Below, in pieces: positions 1-12,300 of a DNA stretch of 64,000 nucleotides. The notes below the pieces were generated by a model. That model was not told where the DNA came from. It saw only the letters and a list, made by a program, of their open reading frames with translations, and ran no database searches. The stretch covers positions 806,001-870,000 of the forward strand of contig NC_060105.1 of the NCBI RefSeq assembly GCF_021155765.1. Direction: 5' to 3'. The DNA comes from Diprion similis. Its lineage: Eukaryota; Arthropoda; Insecta; Hymenoptera; Diprionidae. The translations under genes and the position numbers were made by a program. The stretch's first letter is position 1, and each line of letters starts with the position of its first letter.

Positions 1-3000
1 TATCATTTCCTTTGGAATTGATTTGGGCTTCTCTTTAGAGAAAGTATCGATATCGGTTTCTACAGTTTGAGACGCTGATTTTGGTAAAGCATCGGCAGTG
101 ATTTTTTGAGAATCCTCATCAGCCATGGGTGAATCTTTGATAGTTGAATCAGGTTGTTTTTCTACTGGTGCAACATTTACGGCCGATTCTGATAGATCAG
201 GTCTTCCTGTCTCAGGTTCCACTGAAGTCTCTTCAGTAATTCCTTGAGTTCCCGTAGTACTTGGCTTTAACCCCTTTTCTGTGGGTGACGAAATTTTGTC
301 AACTTTTGAATTATTTGCAACAATAATCGGCACAGCTTCTCCTAAATAACGTGAAATTTTGTCATCGCTTTCCGATAATTTTTCACTGCCTGGCTCAAGT
401 TGTTTTTCTATTACAGTATTTACTTTAGATTCTGAAACCTTAACCTCAGGTTCTTTAGATTTATCTGAAATTTTGTCGATGGTTTTCGAACCCTCATCGG
501 CCGAGGGTTCAGCTGGTTCTGTTTCAATTTTCCCATTAGCGTCAGATTTCAGTGTCTCGAAATTAAGTGTTGGACTTAACTTTCCAGATTCACTTTGAGA
601 TCCTACGCCCACTTTGCCTACGTCATCGTAAGTGGTTGGTTTCCGTTGACCTTCCTTTGAAACTGTACTTAATTTTCCAGCATCGGAATCCAATTTTGAA
701 TTCAAGCCGTTTGGTTTATTAGAATTTTCTTTACCAGTTATCTGATGTGGATCGGAAACCATCTCCATTGTTTGTACCGCGTCAGTCGTCAATTTTTTAC
801 TTATTTCCGGAGAACCAGGATCCTTTCTTACTTCTTGCCTCGGTTGTGTCTCGGACTGAGTTTTTTGAGTCTGCGAGTCCTGAACTATTTTATTTTTTTG
901 GCCATCTTGTTTTATTTCCTTCACCTTAGAACTAATTGAAGTTTTTTTTTCGCCTGCGGTAATATCGTGTTGTTCCGTCGTTTCAGTGCTTGAATAAGAG
1001 TCGGATTGTTGATGTCGCGGAAGTAATTGACTACGGTCAGTCTCTGAACTTCGTGATTTTGGTTCATCAGACAGCACATTTATGCCTTTAGCTTTTGTCG
1101 GATCATGCTTCGACTTTTTTGTCTTTAAACTCGAGTGCCGCGATCTATCAGGAAGTTCCTCAACTTCAGAACTCTCGGTACTCATCTTCTTAGCCTTCAG
1201 TTGCCTTAGCAATGTTCGCTTCTTGGCGATAGGAACCTCCTCTGGTTCGCGTGGTTTACTCTTCTTGTTAGGCTTTTCGGACGTTGTTTTGAGCATTACT
1301 GGCTTTGGGCCCGACTTACTTTGAGATTTTTTTTTATCCTCCTTGACTTTTTTGTTTTTTTCCGTCCCACTGCTACTGCTCTGTGACTCTGTGGATTTTC
1401 TTTTAGATATGCTTTTGGTGCTTGATGTCGTATCGCTTTCTTTCTTGTCACTCTTCTTCGAACTAACAGACTTTATCTCAGTCTTTGGTAAGTTGACCTT
1501 GGACTTAGTAGGACTGGGCTGCTTTTTGGTCTTGCTTTCCAGCTTATGCGTGTCTGACGTATCTTCGACAGCTGCATTCGCATGCGAACGTTTGTGATAC
1601 TTGTTCTTGCCAGCATCCGGTGACGATTGCCTTGGAATTTCGCTAAGTTCTTCTCCGTTCAGATCAGCACGCTCGTCGCTTTTGTAATCTACGTTTTTCA
1701 TTTCCCGTGATTCTGTATTTTCAACTCGTCTTTCTTCCAGTGACGGTGTGCTAGCATGTTCGTCAAGGGAATCCGATATCTCCCGAAGTACTTCTGGCTC
1801 CAGGGTCGCTCTTCTGCCTTCTCGTGTGTCTTTAGCCTTGCGGCGCAGTAAATTTGTTCTTGTATCAGAGCTTGATCGAGCTTCTTCCTGGATCGGTGAC
1901 CTCATTAAGAGGCTTCGTGACCTCCTCAGCTCGCTGCCAAAGCGTTTCTTAGACTTTGATTTCCTCCGTGACCTAACCTCGTCGTCAGACTCATCGTTAT
2001 CACTTCTACTTCGAACCTGAGTAAAGTGATCGGTTTGCGTTGCCGCCGTACGGTCAGTTTGAGTTGCAATTGCCACTTGACCCGGCAGACTCTGAGTCTC
2101 TAAATAATTACCAGGGTCTATTCCCGAAACTCTGAGGGTTCTCGCGTCTCTGTCCATCACGAGCTGCGTCAGTAATGCATTCTGTTTAGCCAACTCGGCG
2201 TGTTGAGAAGCGTAGGATGGAATATTCAGAAAAGATCCATGTTGCTCAGCGTTTTCAGTAGCTTTGGCAACAGCGGTTCCGACGAGCATCGCCGCGGCCA
2301 CTTTTCTCTGCTGTTGTAGTTCCGCCTCTTTACTTTCTATCTGCTGTTTTCGTACCTTCAGCTCTTCCTCATCTTCCAGGTCACCGTGGTCGATAATCAG
2401 ACATTGAACACTTGGTGATTTTTCTCCCCTCTGCTGCCTTCGATCGGGTTCCAGACTGCTGGGTACCAAAAGAACTTCGTGTTTTTGAAGGAACTGCCCG
2501 CTGCCCTGTTTCCCGGGCTCTAAAGCGTCTACAGAGATCTCTTGCACACTTCCATGAATATCTTGTTGCTGTCGTATCCTCTGATCTTCCATGAACCGAC
2601 GCAGGAGAATGTCTTTACCGTCAGTTCGATAGCCAAGTGCCTGTTGATCTAGAACCAAAGTAATCGGCCGTTGGGCTTGCGGTGATACGTCGTCGTCTTT
2701 TTCGTGACCTCTGGTTATCAGCCGAAGGACCTCCGCGTTACCATTTCTGTAGAATTGCTGTTCGCGAGGGAATTGCAATGACTCGTCTGCCGGGTGGTAA
2801 CTGCGGCGTAGAACGTCTGAACCTCGTTCCATTTCGTGTCTTCGCAGCGAATCCACATCCCCAATGTCATAAGTTTGCCCTGTCTCTACGTCCTCGACGT
2901 AAAGACGTTCGTCTTGACGCTTTTGGGTCATGTCTTGAACCCTCCAGGATGGAGGACCGTCCTTCATCCGGAACGAAGGTGCCTTTGATGCACCCTGCAA

Positions 3001-6000
3001 TGTCCTTACCTCGGCCACGTCTCCCGGCAGTGAGGCAATTCCCCGGTTTTTCGTGTTGCGCCGATTGAACTGCCAGGTATGCCGCATTGGATCGGCACTC
3101 CAGGCCTGCTTTTTTTCCGACCACTCAGCTGAAAATGTGAAAATGTGCAGACAGATGTTATTTAATCCTTCATTCAACGTGGGAACACTGGCTTGTTATT
3201 GCAATCAGCAATTCAGCGGTGTTCATGATTCTTGAAAAAGTGAGTAATGCTTCCTTCGAAATTATATCTTGACTCTGGAATTACCTTTAGCGACGTTCTC
3301 TTGCTTCCTCCGAAGGTGGCGCTTGGGTCTTCCTTCTACGTAATTCACAGTTTCTAACGAATGCACCCGTCTCTTTCTTGGTGCCATGTAAAATGGACAT
3401 CCTGGGCATATGCAGCAAAGAATCAGACCCAACAACGCTAACAACATCATCAGCCCCAAGAGAATTAGAAGCCAGAGCAGTAATTTATTCTCTGCTTTAT
3501 ATACGATCTAAAATATCGATTATAGTCCTTCATTGTTCGGGCAGAAAAAATTATCGCAAGTACGTGAATAATTGTCATTTCCAGAAATCTACTATCTAGG
3601 ACCGCATGTCTTGCATACTCACATATTCATTGTTTGAAGCCAACGTCGTTTTATTAACTGTGTCGATATTCGACTTTCCACCTGAACTTTCGTACGTTCC
3701 CAATGAAGTTTTCACAATTGTACCTTCTCCAGTATTACCAGCGCTACTTCCACCGATGCCATCCATAGTATTTCCACCCCTATTACCGCTACCAGTACTA
3801 CCTCCACCTATGCCGCCAATATTATTTTCACCCCCTTTGCCGTTACTAGTGTTACTTCCACTCAAACCAACGACAGTATTTTCAAACCCTTTGCCGCTAT
3901 CAGTGCTACCGCCACTCAGACCAACACCAGTATTTTCAACCCCTTTGCCGCTACCAGTGCTACCTCCACCCATGCCACCAACAGTATTTTCACCCCCTTT
4001 ACCGCTACCACTGCTACCTCCACCCATGCCGCCAATAGTATTTTCACCTTCTTTTCCGCTACCAGTGTTACCTCCGCCCATGCCAAGAACAGTATTGTCA
4101 CCCCGGTTGCCGCTACCATTGCTCCCTTCACCGATGCTACCAACAGTATTCTCACCCCCCCTGCCACTGCCAGTGCTAGCGGCATTTCCCTGAACTCTAC
4201 CACTATTACTTCCATTATTTCTGCCGGAAATGCTCCCGACTGGGTTCACAACGGAGTTCCCTATCGGGTTTGTAACGGAGCTCCCAACATCAGGAGGAGT
4301 ATTCTCTACCTTGGACGAATCGGTCTTCGAGTCGGTAACAGGCACGATGTTCATGCCGTTCGCAACCAAGCTTTTGTGAATTTTTTCTATGTCCACGAGG
4401 AACGTACCGGACATAGTAGGCTCGACCCGTGCGACAACTATACTCCTGGAAGAGAAAAATTGTTAGTTAAACAATATTCCACAGTAAACTTAACACCTGT
4501 ACTACCGAGTATTCTGGATTCCATTTCAATAATACTGACATCTTTTCTCCTTGAGAAGTTGCGTTTTTCGGTTGTCCAGGCTGATCGTAAGGACGTATAT
4601 CTTGGATGGTTACGCGTCCGCCAGTGATAGCTGCTAAAATTTCCGTCGTGTGCAATGGGTCGAGATCCTTCGCTGGAACCACCAACATGAGCGTGAGTGC
4701 ACCCATCGGCGTTGCGTTTATAATATACACCTTCGCCGTGCTCGAGAGGTGCGGAACTCCTGAAATCAATCACACTCGTCAGATTTTACCTATTTTAAAG
4801 ATTTATCGCCTGAGTCTTCAGAAACCCACCTAAGTCGTAGGCTCTAACAGTTAGAGTATACACCACATCTTCAGCCGCTCGTTTTTTACGGTTCTTCCAT
4901 ATCCTCAACGGTTTCTCTGTAGAACTGCCAATTTTTTGGTACATGTTCAACGTCTGCAGCAGATTGCTTTTGAATTTTGTTGCAAATGTAACGTAATCAT
5001 TGTTCCGCCTTCGTCGAGATTTGGTCAGCGGTTCTCTAAGTGTTAATTCGCCGGTTACTTCGTTCAGGCGGAATTTGTTTCCGTAATTCCCATGCATTAG
5101 TTCGTACCGAACCTCGTTGTTTGGAGGCTCAGCGTCAGCGTCGACTGCCTAAACGCGATAAAAACATGGTTAAAAAATTGTCTGACCATGACAATCTCAA
5201 ATTGTCCAAGAATCCTGTTGAAAATCACCCTGATGAATGCTGGGCTGGTAAAGTTGGTCTGCTCTGAGTTCAGGATGAACTCATAGATCGGCTTATCGAA
5301 TATCGGAGCATTGTCGTTAACGTCGAGCAGGTTGACAATCAATGGCACAGTGCTCGATAGTCCCCTACCATTCTCGTCGCGAGCTTCTACAAATAGCCGC
5401 AAACTCGCCGTCACCTCTCGATCCAGCCCCGGTGAACCATCGGCCACGACAATCAACCCGGTCTCCGAGTCCATAGTCAAGGTCTCGTTACCAGGTCCAA
5501 TAATCCCGGTGTACCGCACGCTACCCGACAGTCCGGTGTCTTTGTCGGTAGCGTGCACCTGCAATCAGGCTATGAATTAAACGGCGCAGGAGCATTGCGG
5601 AGCATTTTCTTTCATCGAGCAGTCGACTCTACTATACCTGGACAACTCTCGTCTTCGGTGACACGTTCTCAATGAGCGTGACCTCGTATACGTCTTTTTC
5701 AAATTCCGGAGGGTTGTCGTTGATATCCTTCAGGAACACGGTGACCGGTACCGACGTCGAGAGGTTCGTCGCAGGTCCAACTTCCTGAGCGATTATCTGC
5801 AAGGTTGTTCAAAGCGTTAATGTCGACCTTGGTCGGGTTGTCCAGTCCTCTTCCATACTCACCGTGAATTCGACCGTCTTTCGGGCCTCAAAGTCCATCA
5901 GAGCATTGTCTCGCACCGTCACCACGAAATTGGCCACCCTTTCGGCCACCGTTGGTGTCACTTCAAAAGTCCCGTTGTTGTTTCCAAGCTTCAATGCGAA

Positions 6001-8925
6001 TACGCCCGTTTTCCCGATGTCCTCGTCTCGCACGGTGGTTAAGTAAGGCTTGTCGAACATCACGATTGTACCAGGCGTCGCATTCTCGTCCATCCACGCC
6101 ATGTAGCTGAGGGTTAGACGAGTTTAAATCTCTGTGACACGTATCACGGTTCATAGCTCACTATTATTCTCTCACCTGTCACTCTCGAAGTAGGGAGGAC
6201 TGTTCCCTGGCTCTCCAAGGAGCAGACCAAGTTCTACTACAGTCGCCTGCGCCGGAGGTTCGTCTCTTAAACGACGCACCTCCTCAGCTACCACCGTCAG
6301 TAAAATTGGCGCCCCTACGTGGGTAATTTGAGTGAGCTCATCCAAGGGTCGTGCCAACGTGATTTCTCCTGTGAAGCATTACGTGATATGGTTCGACAAT
6401 CTTCGTTACTTTGCAAAGATCTCAGCTAGTAATAATTGCGCCTCATACAGGATTGCATCCAGCCTATTTTACGACCCTTCTGTTTCAAACAGTGAAAACT
6501 TAGCACGATTCTTAACGAACTCGCAGTTTTTATTACAGGAGCTTAAACCCTTGAAGCTGCTTTACACTCTCCTAGCGTTGCCTCATTATCATACGCGTAC
6601 GGAATATATTATTATGAACCTCTGGTCTGTTTTATATTCCACTATATAATAGCCAGTGAGCCGCAAGCCCGCGTAGCCGGTCGCGTGCGTCTTTGCCGTC
6701 TTGATAACATCGCGAAACTTACGACGAGGCCAAGACTGACCACATAGCTCGGTCAATAACGTTGCGACTCCTTCCTCGAACTCATTTGCCTAACCCCTGC
6801 AGCACGAATTAGGTTTTCTTCTGAAACTCGTGATTTCTGAGCCATCGGCTGGATTTCTCATAGTAATACAACGGTATACCTTCTTCGCATCCGGATTATT
6901 TCTAGTTTCAGTAGAGAAAGCTTTTTTCTCTTGGCTCGTTTGGCTTCAATATCGAGGGGCGATACAAACTTGGCAGCGAATTAAGCTCAGCGTGAGTTGA
7001 GGGCCAGAAAAGTAAATCTCTTTTTTCGATCAAGGGGTAATTTATTTTCGACCTAATCTTTACGACGAAAGCAACACGCAATGCGTAAGAAAAGCTAAGG
7101 TCGATGAAACATGCGACTAAATCTGGTGCGAATTTTTTTTTAGCGAAAAACTGTATAATGGCCAGAACTGTTCTTGATTAGCCTATAGAATCGAGATGTC
7201 TGTGTACAGCTATTACATACTTATTTCGTTAGCGATCTAAGATAAGCTTCAATTTATTCAAGTTTGTACATTTAATAGTAAAGGTAAAATCTAGATCACG
7301 TGATACAGGCATGTAATTTCCTCCCTGTAGGTGTACACGTTATTCTTTATAGGAAATTCTTATCGATCTCTTGCCTCGCCGGTAATGGACGAATATTCAA
7401 ACGGGAATATCGAGCTACGGAAATATAATAAATTCTAAATCACCCTGCAAACATTTTAAAATGAGTTTTTTAATCAAAGCCGTTTGTTGTTTGAGATGGG
7501 AGGGGGGAAATTTGCTTTGTAAAGTCCAGGTCCGGTAACTCAGTGTCACTAGTCTCCCAAAGCGTTTACTCGTTGTCAGTTTAAGGACTGGAAAGGCAAA
7601 TGAACTAAAACAGCGGGAATAAACTCACCAGTCCATTCGGAGATGTTAAAGAACGGTGTTAAAGGGTTACCGTCCGAGACCAAACCATACGTGACCTCAC
7701 GAGGCGTGCCTTTGTCACCATCCTCGGCGTGAACTCGCAAAATCACATCCCCCTTCAGAACGAAAGTTTAAATAATTAATTCGTTTCTCAATGTCACAGC
7801 CGACTTAAATTATGTATTCTACTAACAGGCTTCACAGAATTGTTCACTCTGGTCAAGGGGGGAGCGATTGTGAAGACTGGAGGGACGTCCTGGACATCCT
7901 GAACAATCACAACCACGTGGACACCCGCGATATTTCTCGTATCCTTTCCCGGCTCTGTGTAAGGATCCTAGACACCAAATGTTCTCCATTGCCATAGACA
8001 AGGCTAAACACAGATCAAGAAAAAATATAAGACGCTACTCACCGTCGCATACATGGTCAGTGTGTACATTGACTGGGTTTCAAAGTCGAGTTCTCCTATC
8101 AACGTTATAACCCCTCTAGTCTGAGTCGGCGTTTGTCGTTGCCGTATGGTGAAAAGTTCCTTGGGTTGCTGGATAGGGTAATCCATTATAAATCCGTTGT
8201 TCAGCTTATTATCGTAGATGATTTCTCCGTAATAACAACAACAATACTAACCCACAACTCAATGTACACCGGTTTTCCCTGCCACGGATTCGCACGCACG
8301 AGCAGATAATCCAACTCCTTGCCGGGTTTGGTGTCCTGTCGATAAAAAGTCAGTCACAACTTACAAGGTGTTATCACGTCGATGAGATAACGTCGGACGA
8401 GCTCACCTCAGGGACCATTATAATGGACGGCACATGTGGGAAGATCATGTCTCGGGGTGTCGACGCGTTGGTGACGGATATCGTGGCCTGCATCGAGTTC
8501 GAATCACCCTTCGAATCCTTAACTCGAACCGCGAAATCATGGAGACGTCCAGGGACGAGTCGCCGTGTCAGGATCACATTGGCCTGGCAGACTTTGTTGT
8601 ACAGAGTACAAGGCAGGTTTTCGATCCGAACGATTGGCTGGACGGCAGCTAAAGTATCGTATCATTCGATTACTGGATTTCCTTTCCAATAATAGCAATC
8701 AATTGACATAACACACTGACCCGTTATATCGAATACCAGTGGAAAATCTGCATCCTGATCAGTTGCCCGAAGTCTGAATATCACAGAGTCTACTTCTGCG
8801 TCGGCCGGGACGAGCACCAGACCCATATTAGTGGAAGTATCAAATTGCGGACGCGACCCGGCTGCCAATTCCCAAATGCATACGAAATAAATCCATGCAT
8901 TTAGCCATCTTTTTGCCAAAAGCAT
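1..8925 (-). CDS. Six-repeat transmembrane cadherin with very long cytoplasmic tail (C-terminus outside window)
   Basis: Calcium-dependent adhesion receptor of the plasma membrane. Exons on the minus strand, in order: 8925-8721, 8648-8407, 8335-8252, 8168-8043, 7967-7827, 7752-7629, 6368-6176, 6106-5863, 5796-5638, 5558-5229, 5148-4830, 4759-4540, 4445-3623, 3507-3285, 3128-1. Joined, they give 6,561 nt (2,187 codons) with consistent phases and no stop. The start is the ATG at 8925, followed by a hydrophobic signal peptide ending near ELAAG. About six cadherin repeats fill residues 25-730; linker motifs DINDNPPEF and DVNDNAPIF are visible. A membrane-proximal domain (about 740-840) follows, then a Gly/Ser/Asn repeat stalk (893-1036), a Leu-rich transmembrane helix (about 1079-1103) and at least 1,080 cytoplasmic residues rich in Lys, Ser and Glu, encoded by one uninterrupted exon. 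It lies head to tail downstream of the Cad87A-like gene. Insect Cad86C is a candidate identity, but I do not recognise it securely. The acceptor at 8168 is the least certain splice site. Confidence 0.85.
3725..4156 (-). repeat. In-frame 54-bp minisatellite coding a Gly/Ser/Asn stalk
   Basis: Eight consecutive 54-bp units encode eight 18-residue repeats in the extracellular juxtamembrane part of the six-repeat cadherin. Each unit begins with a GENT-like tetrapeptide (GENT, GDNT, GENT, GENT, VENT, FENT, GENN, GGNT) and continues with a Gly/Ser run ending near GSGKG. The spacing is exactly 18 residues throughout and the frame is kept. Several Asn-X-Ser/Thr sequons and Ser-Gly dipeptides lie inside the units, so the segment is probably a flexible, glycosylated spacer holding the cadherin repeats off the membrane. 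Confidence 0.9.
4879..5016 (-). other. Pair of furin-type basic motifs flanking an insert in the sixth cadherin repeat
   Basis: In the last cadherin repeat of the left-hand cadherin, KSRRRR (RRRR at residues 661-664) and NRKKR (RKKR at 703-706) bracket an insert of about 40 residues that breaks the usual spacing between the strand ending LTLREPL and the strand VVYTLTVRAYDL. Both fit the R-X-K/R-R rule for proprotein convertases. Cleavage is an inference. Some photoreceptor-type cadherins are known to be cut outside the membrane. Confidence 0.5.
6369..7628 (-). other. Long intron of the left-hand cadherin; no gene seen
   Basis: This 1,260-bp intron separates two parts of the third cadherin repeat. 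It has GT-AG ends and phase 1 and is more than eight times longer than any other coding intron in the gene (66-156 bp). No credible ORF, repeat or RNA was found in it. The size suggests that it may hold regulatory sequence, but no specific element is evident. Confidence 0.6.
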
Positions 8926-9374
8926 CCTGAAAACAATCGTGCGGCTGTAAACTCGTTGAAAAAAATCATGTCCTTGATTGAATTCTCCTGTACAAATGTT
9001 ACTTCGATTTCAAGTACGAGTACGTCCTGCAAAAGTGATCGGATTCTTTTTCTTGGCGGGCACGCGGCATCGCGTGAGGAGAAGGCAACGACGCTTGTAC
9101 TTGACAAGTGGTTGAGTTGACCTCAACTGGATCAATTCTCATGCCTAATTAACGGTCCTCTGTTATTTCTCCGAATCTTTATACGACGTAAGCACCACTC
9201 CACGGTACTCGGGGTTGCTGAACTTCCAACTCACAGCTCTAGCCGCCTATCTTACGACCGTTTCCGGTTTCGGGTCGTGCGAATAATTTATTCGTTTCGG
9301 CTGCCCGCCTTGGGTGTTTGCGTGATATGCCGTTTCTCCCTTGCTGGTCATTTCCAGACGATTTTTCGAGTTAC
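8926..9374 (-). promoter_or_regulatory. Immediate upstream region of the left-hand cadherin, with a splice acceptor just before the ATG
   Basis: On the minus strand the start codon is preceded by a pyrimidine-rich run ending TTTTCAG then a single G, a good 3' splice site one base before the ATG. This suggests a separate upstream 5' UTR exon. A possible donor context (GGAC then GTACTC) lies near 9025. Short inverted repeats occur at 9096-9110 and 9111-9127 (GTTGAG and CTCAAC arms). No TATA box is obvious. Confidence 0.35.
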
Positions 9375-9394
9375 AGGTCATAGGTCACAGGTCA
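9375..9394 (+). promoter_or_regulatory. Triple AGGTCA direct repeat with 1-bp spacing (tandem DR1)
   Basis: Three exact AGGTCA hexamers start at 9375, 9382 and 9389, each separated by one base. AGGTCA is the canonical nuclear-receptor half-site, and DR1 spacing is the arrangement used by HNF4, COUP-TF/SVP and RXR/USP-type receptors. It lies about 450 bp upstream of the left-hand cadherin's start codon, so it could be a hormone- or lipid-responsive element. Binding is inferred. Confidence 0.5.
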
Positions 9395-12300
9395 AATACT
9401 TGCTCGATTCGTGCGTAACCATCGTGTAAAACGGCAATCATGCTCGGCGCTATATCTAATCTTTCTAAGAATCCTACCTATACATGTACTGCCGGTGATG
9501 TTTTGATGGATTATTGAACTCTTGGAATTATTGATTAATCCAGTCTGCCTGGCAGAAATTATTGATGATGCAATTCGCGTCGCGTTCCGACTCGGATTAG
9601 CTCACTGTGGTCAACCTGCTCGTGCTCGGTTGATTAAAAACTGCAAACGCTTCACTGGCACGTTTCGGTTAATTCAAATGGATCCTAGTGCCGTCAGGTT
9701 TTCGGCGTTTCAATATCTGCTTTGATAATCTAGGTTAATTGATCCTGTCGCAAACTGCTGTAGGACGTACGAGGTTAGCGGAATTTTATAAAAAGTAACC
9801 ACGCAATTACGCTTACGTACACGTGTACTAATAACATCGTCTAAATCTAATCAAAAAATATGCGAATTGCTACGCCGGTCCGTCAATACACCAACAAAAT
9901 GATGTCAAGGTTGTTGGACTGTCCGGTGGTAATCAATGGTTATTTTAGTGGTCTTCGCTCCGAAAAATATCGACCCTTGCCAAGCCAGCTGACGTCTACT
10001 TTATCATTTATACACCTACCGCTTATTTTAAATTAAGAAGGACTGAGACTTTAGCCAGGGAATGAATTAGGGTACGTAGATTGATTACGAGACTTTATTT
10101 TAGATTTTCTTTGTTTCCAAGGCAGAGGCAAAATGTAAATTAATGTATAATAATCACAGTCATTTGGGTAGGTGATTAGGTGGCGCCTTGTTTTCTCACC
10201 GGTAGCGAAGGAATGGAAATTTATTCACGACTCACTCGATCATAGTCGCCGGACCTGCCTCATTCAAATTTCGGCTACGTGTGCAATTCACTGTGTTATA
10301 ATCGAAAAACACGGCAAAATGAACTTGTACAGTTGTTGGCACGAGATTGAACGCTATCTAACTGTCCATTCCTCTTTAGTACGTGGCCCGAAAGCCATTC
10401 TACGAAGTAACTAAATTTGTAACTTGACAAAATTTCTTCATGGAAATTCATTGGCCGATAGCAAAAGCTGCGTGAACTCGGTGTTCCTTTTGTGTGAGAA
10501 TGAGACCGACAAACTTAACAAACAAAATCCTTATACCTCCACGTCCGAGACTTGAGAGCATAAAATGTTTATCGCAAAGAAGACAAAAGTATTTTTAAGC
10601 TAGATTTAATGTCACTTTAGATTGAAGTGACAGTTTTCGATAATTCGGTCCGCGCGGCCCTGAGTTGATGATTTTCTATGTCAAAACCGCTTAATTGTCG
10701 GGGGTCGGTTTGTAGTAAACTCGGTCAACCAAATCGAAGCATCGATTGGTTGGCCTTCACCTAGAGATCAAAAGCCTACTATACTCGTCTGCCTAGATCT
10801 AAGGTCTTCCCAGGCTCATGACTGAGCCCATTGTGCTCGGGTGACTCGAAAGAATAAACGAAGAGGCCGAAAAGTTCGTGGTGCCAAAATACCTTTCCAA
10901 TATTCTGGGCGATGACGAGCCGGTACGACCTTATATGTACGTCATCGAACTTGACATAGAATGCTTCACTGGTACCAACATTCTACTCGAACACACAGTG
11001 TAATTTATTCAGAACAAGTTAATTATCCTCGACTTTTGACAACTTCAGTAACAAGTCCAGTTCTACTCGTTCAATAGCTGTTTGGTAACCGCCATAGTAT
11101 CAGATTTCTCTTCGCAATCTTACATCGATCGACTAGACGAGGAACAGCGAGTGTGCTGCTCAATTATCGTTCGTTCAAAAGTGATGGCAAAGAATACATA
11201 AAACGAGTAAAAATTGAATCCGTCACTAGAGGCAGAGCTGCAGGAGTGACGGTGAGCCAGGGTAAGCAGTGCGTGACTGTTCGGGCGTTAGTTACGAGTT
11301 GTAAGTCAGCTAAGAAACAGGTCAAATGTTTAGCCCTATATTGATCAGTACACTTTAAACCATCTTATTTTAACGCCTCAGCTTTCCTACGTCAGCGTGA
11401 TTATTTTCGTCGGATTCTCGCTGCCGGATGAAAATTGTCGCGTCGCTTTTTGCCTACAGACTTCAATTACGAGCCTCGCAAATTTTCCAATTACTTAAAT
11501 GGCTCTGGCTATTCAATTGAATTTCTCAGCAGGTAAAATCGATCGACAAACAATTACAACAGTATACACTTTTATTATTTCTTCAATCATACGCCTCCAC
11601 CGGGTTTTAAGAATGAAACGTAAATCCTTTGATTGACGTAAATACGGCTGCTTGCTTGCACAGTTGTTCATTTACGCGACCATGAATAGCCAGCTAGACA
11701 CTCCGAGCTGTGGTTATTTAATTATCGCGTTCAATCGCCAGCTTAGCTATGTACATATGTATGAACCAGCGATCGATGTGCCAAATCGTGTCCCAAAAAT
11801 CAACAAGTCGAAACCGAGTGTTCGTACGGTTGCGGAATGAAGCAAGCACAGGTATAATTGAAAGTGAAAGAGCCGTTGGTAGTTCTGCAAGTTCTGCAAC
11901 TAAAGTTTCAACTGGAGAGCACGTGTCAGACGACCGTAAACCAGAGGCAGAACTTTAGCAACAATTCCCTGACAATGCAGTTGATAGAGTTCACGTGTTC
12001 AATCCTGCGGAGATACGAAGAAGGGTTATTTTCACCGAAGGCGATATATTGCGAAATGTGGGGCGATCGGATATCTAAGCTACGGGGGATGGCGTGTCAT
12101 CGTTACTTCGCTATGTTTTCTATCGCGCCGGGCAGCGCTGGCGGTTCGCTCGTCTATCGAATAATTCGACTCATCCTTCGTATATTTCAGGAATTTTATT
12201 TCGCCTCAAGTGTCTAGCTCACGATCCTAGACACGAAGTCCGAAAAAGTGGGCTACGAAAATAATGGTAATAATAATTGTGTTACACATGGCACGAAAGT

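Noticed and set aside
359..2594. Series of plus-strand ORFs of 60-90 codons
   Set aside because: They lie antisense to the single long open exon of the left-hand cadherin tail, whose minus-strand frame is continuous from 3128 to 1.
3606..4193. Plus-strand 195-codon proline/leucine-rich ORF
   Set aside because: It is the antisense of the Gly/Ser/Asn repeat array. Its repetitiveness is explained by the 54-bp units, and its ends do not match splice sites.
3596..4414. Minus-strand 272-codon ORF starting MSGTFL as a separate glycine-rich protein
   Set aside because: It is the major part of cadherin exon 4445-3623. The last codons after NEY run into the intron.
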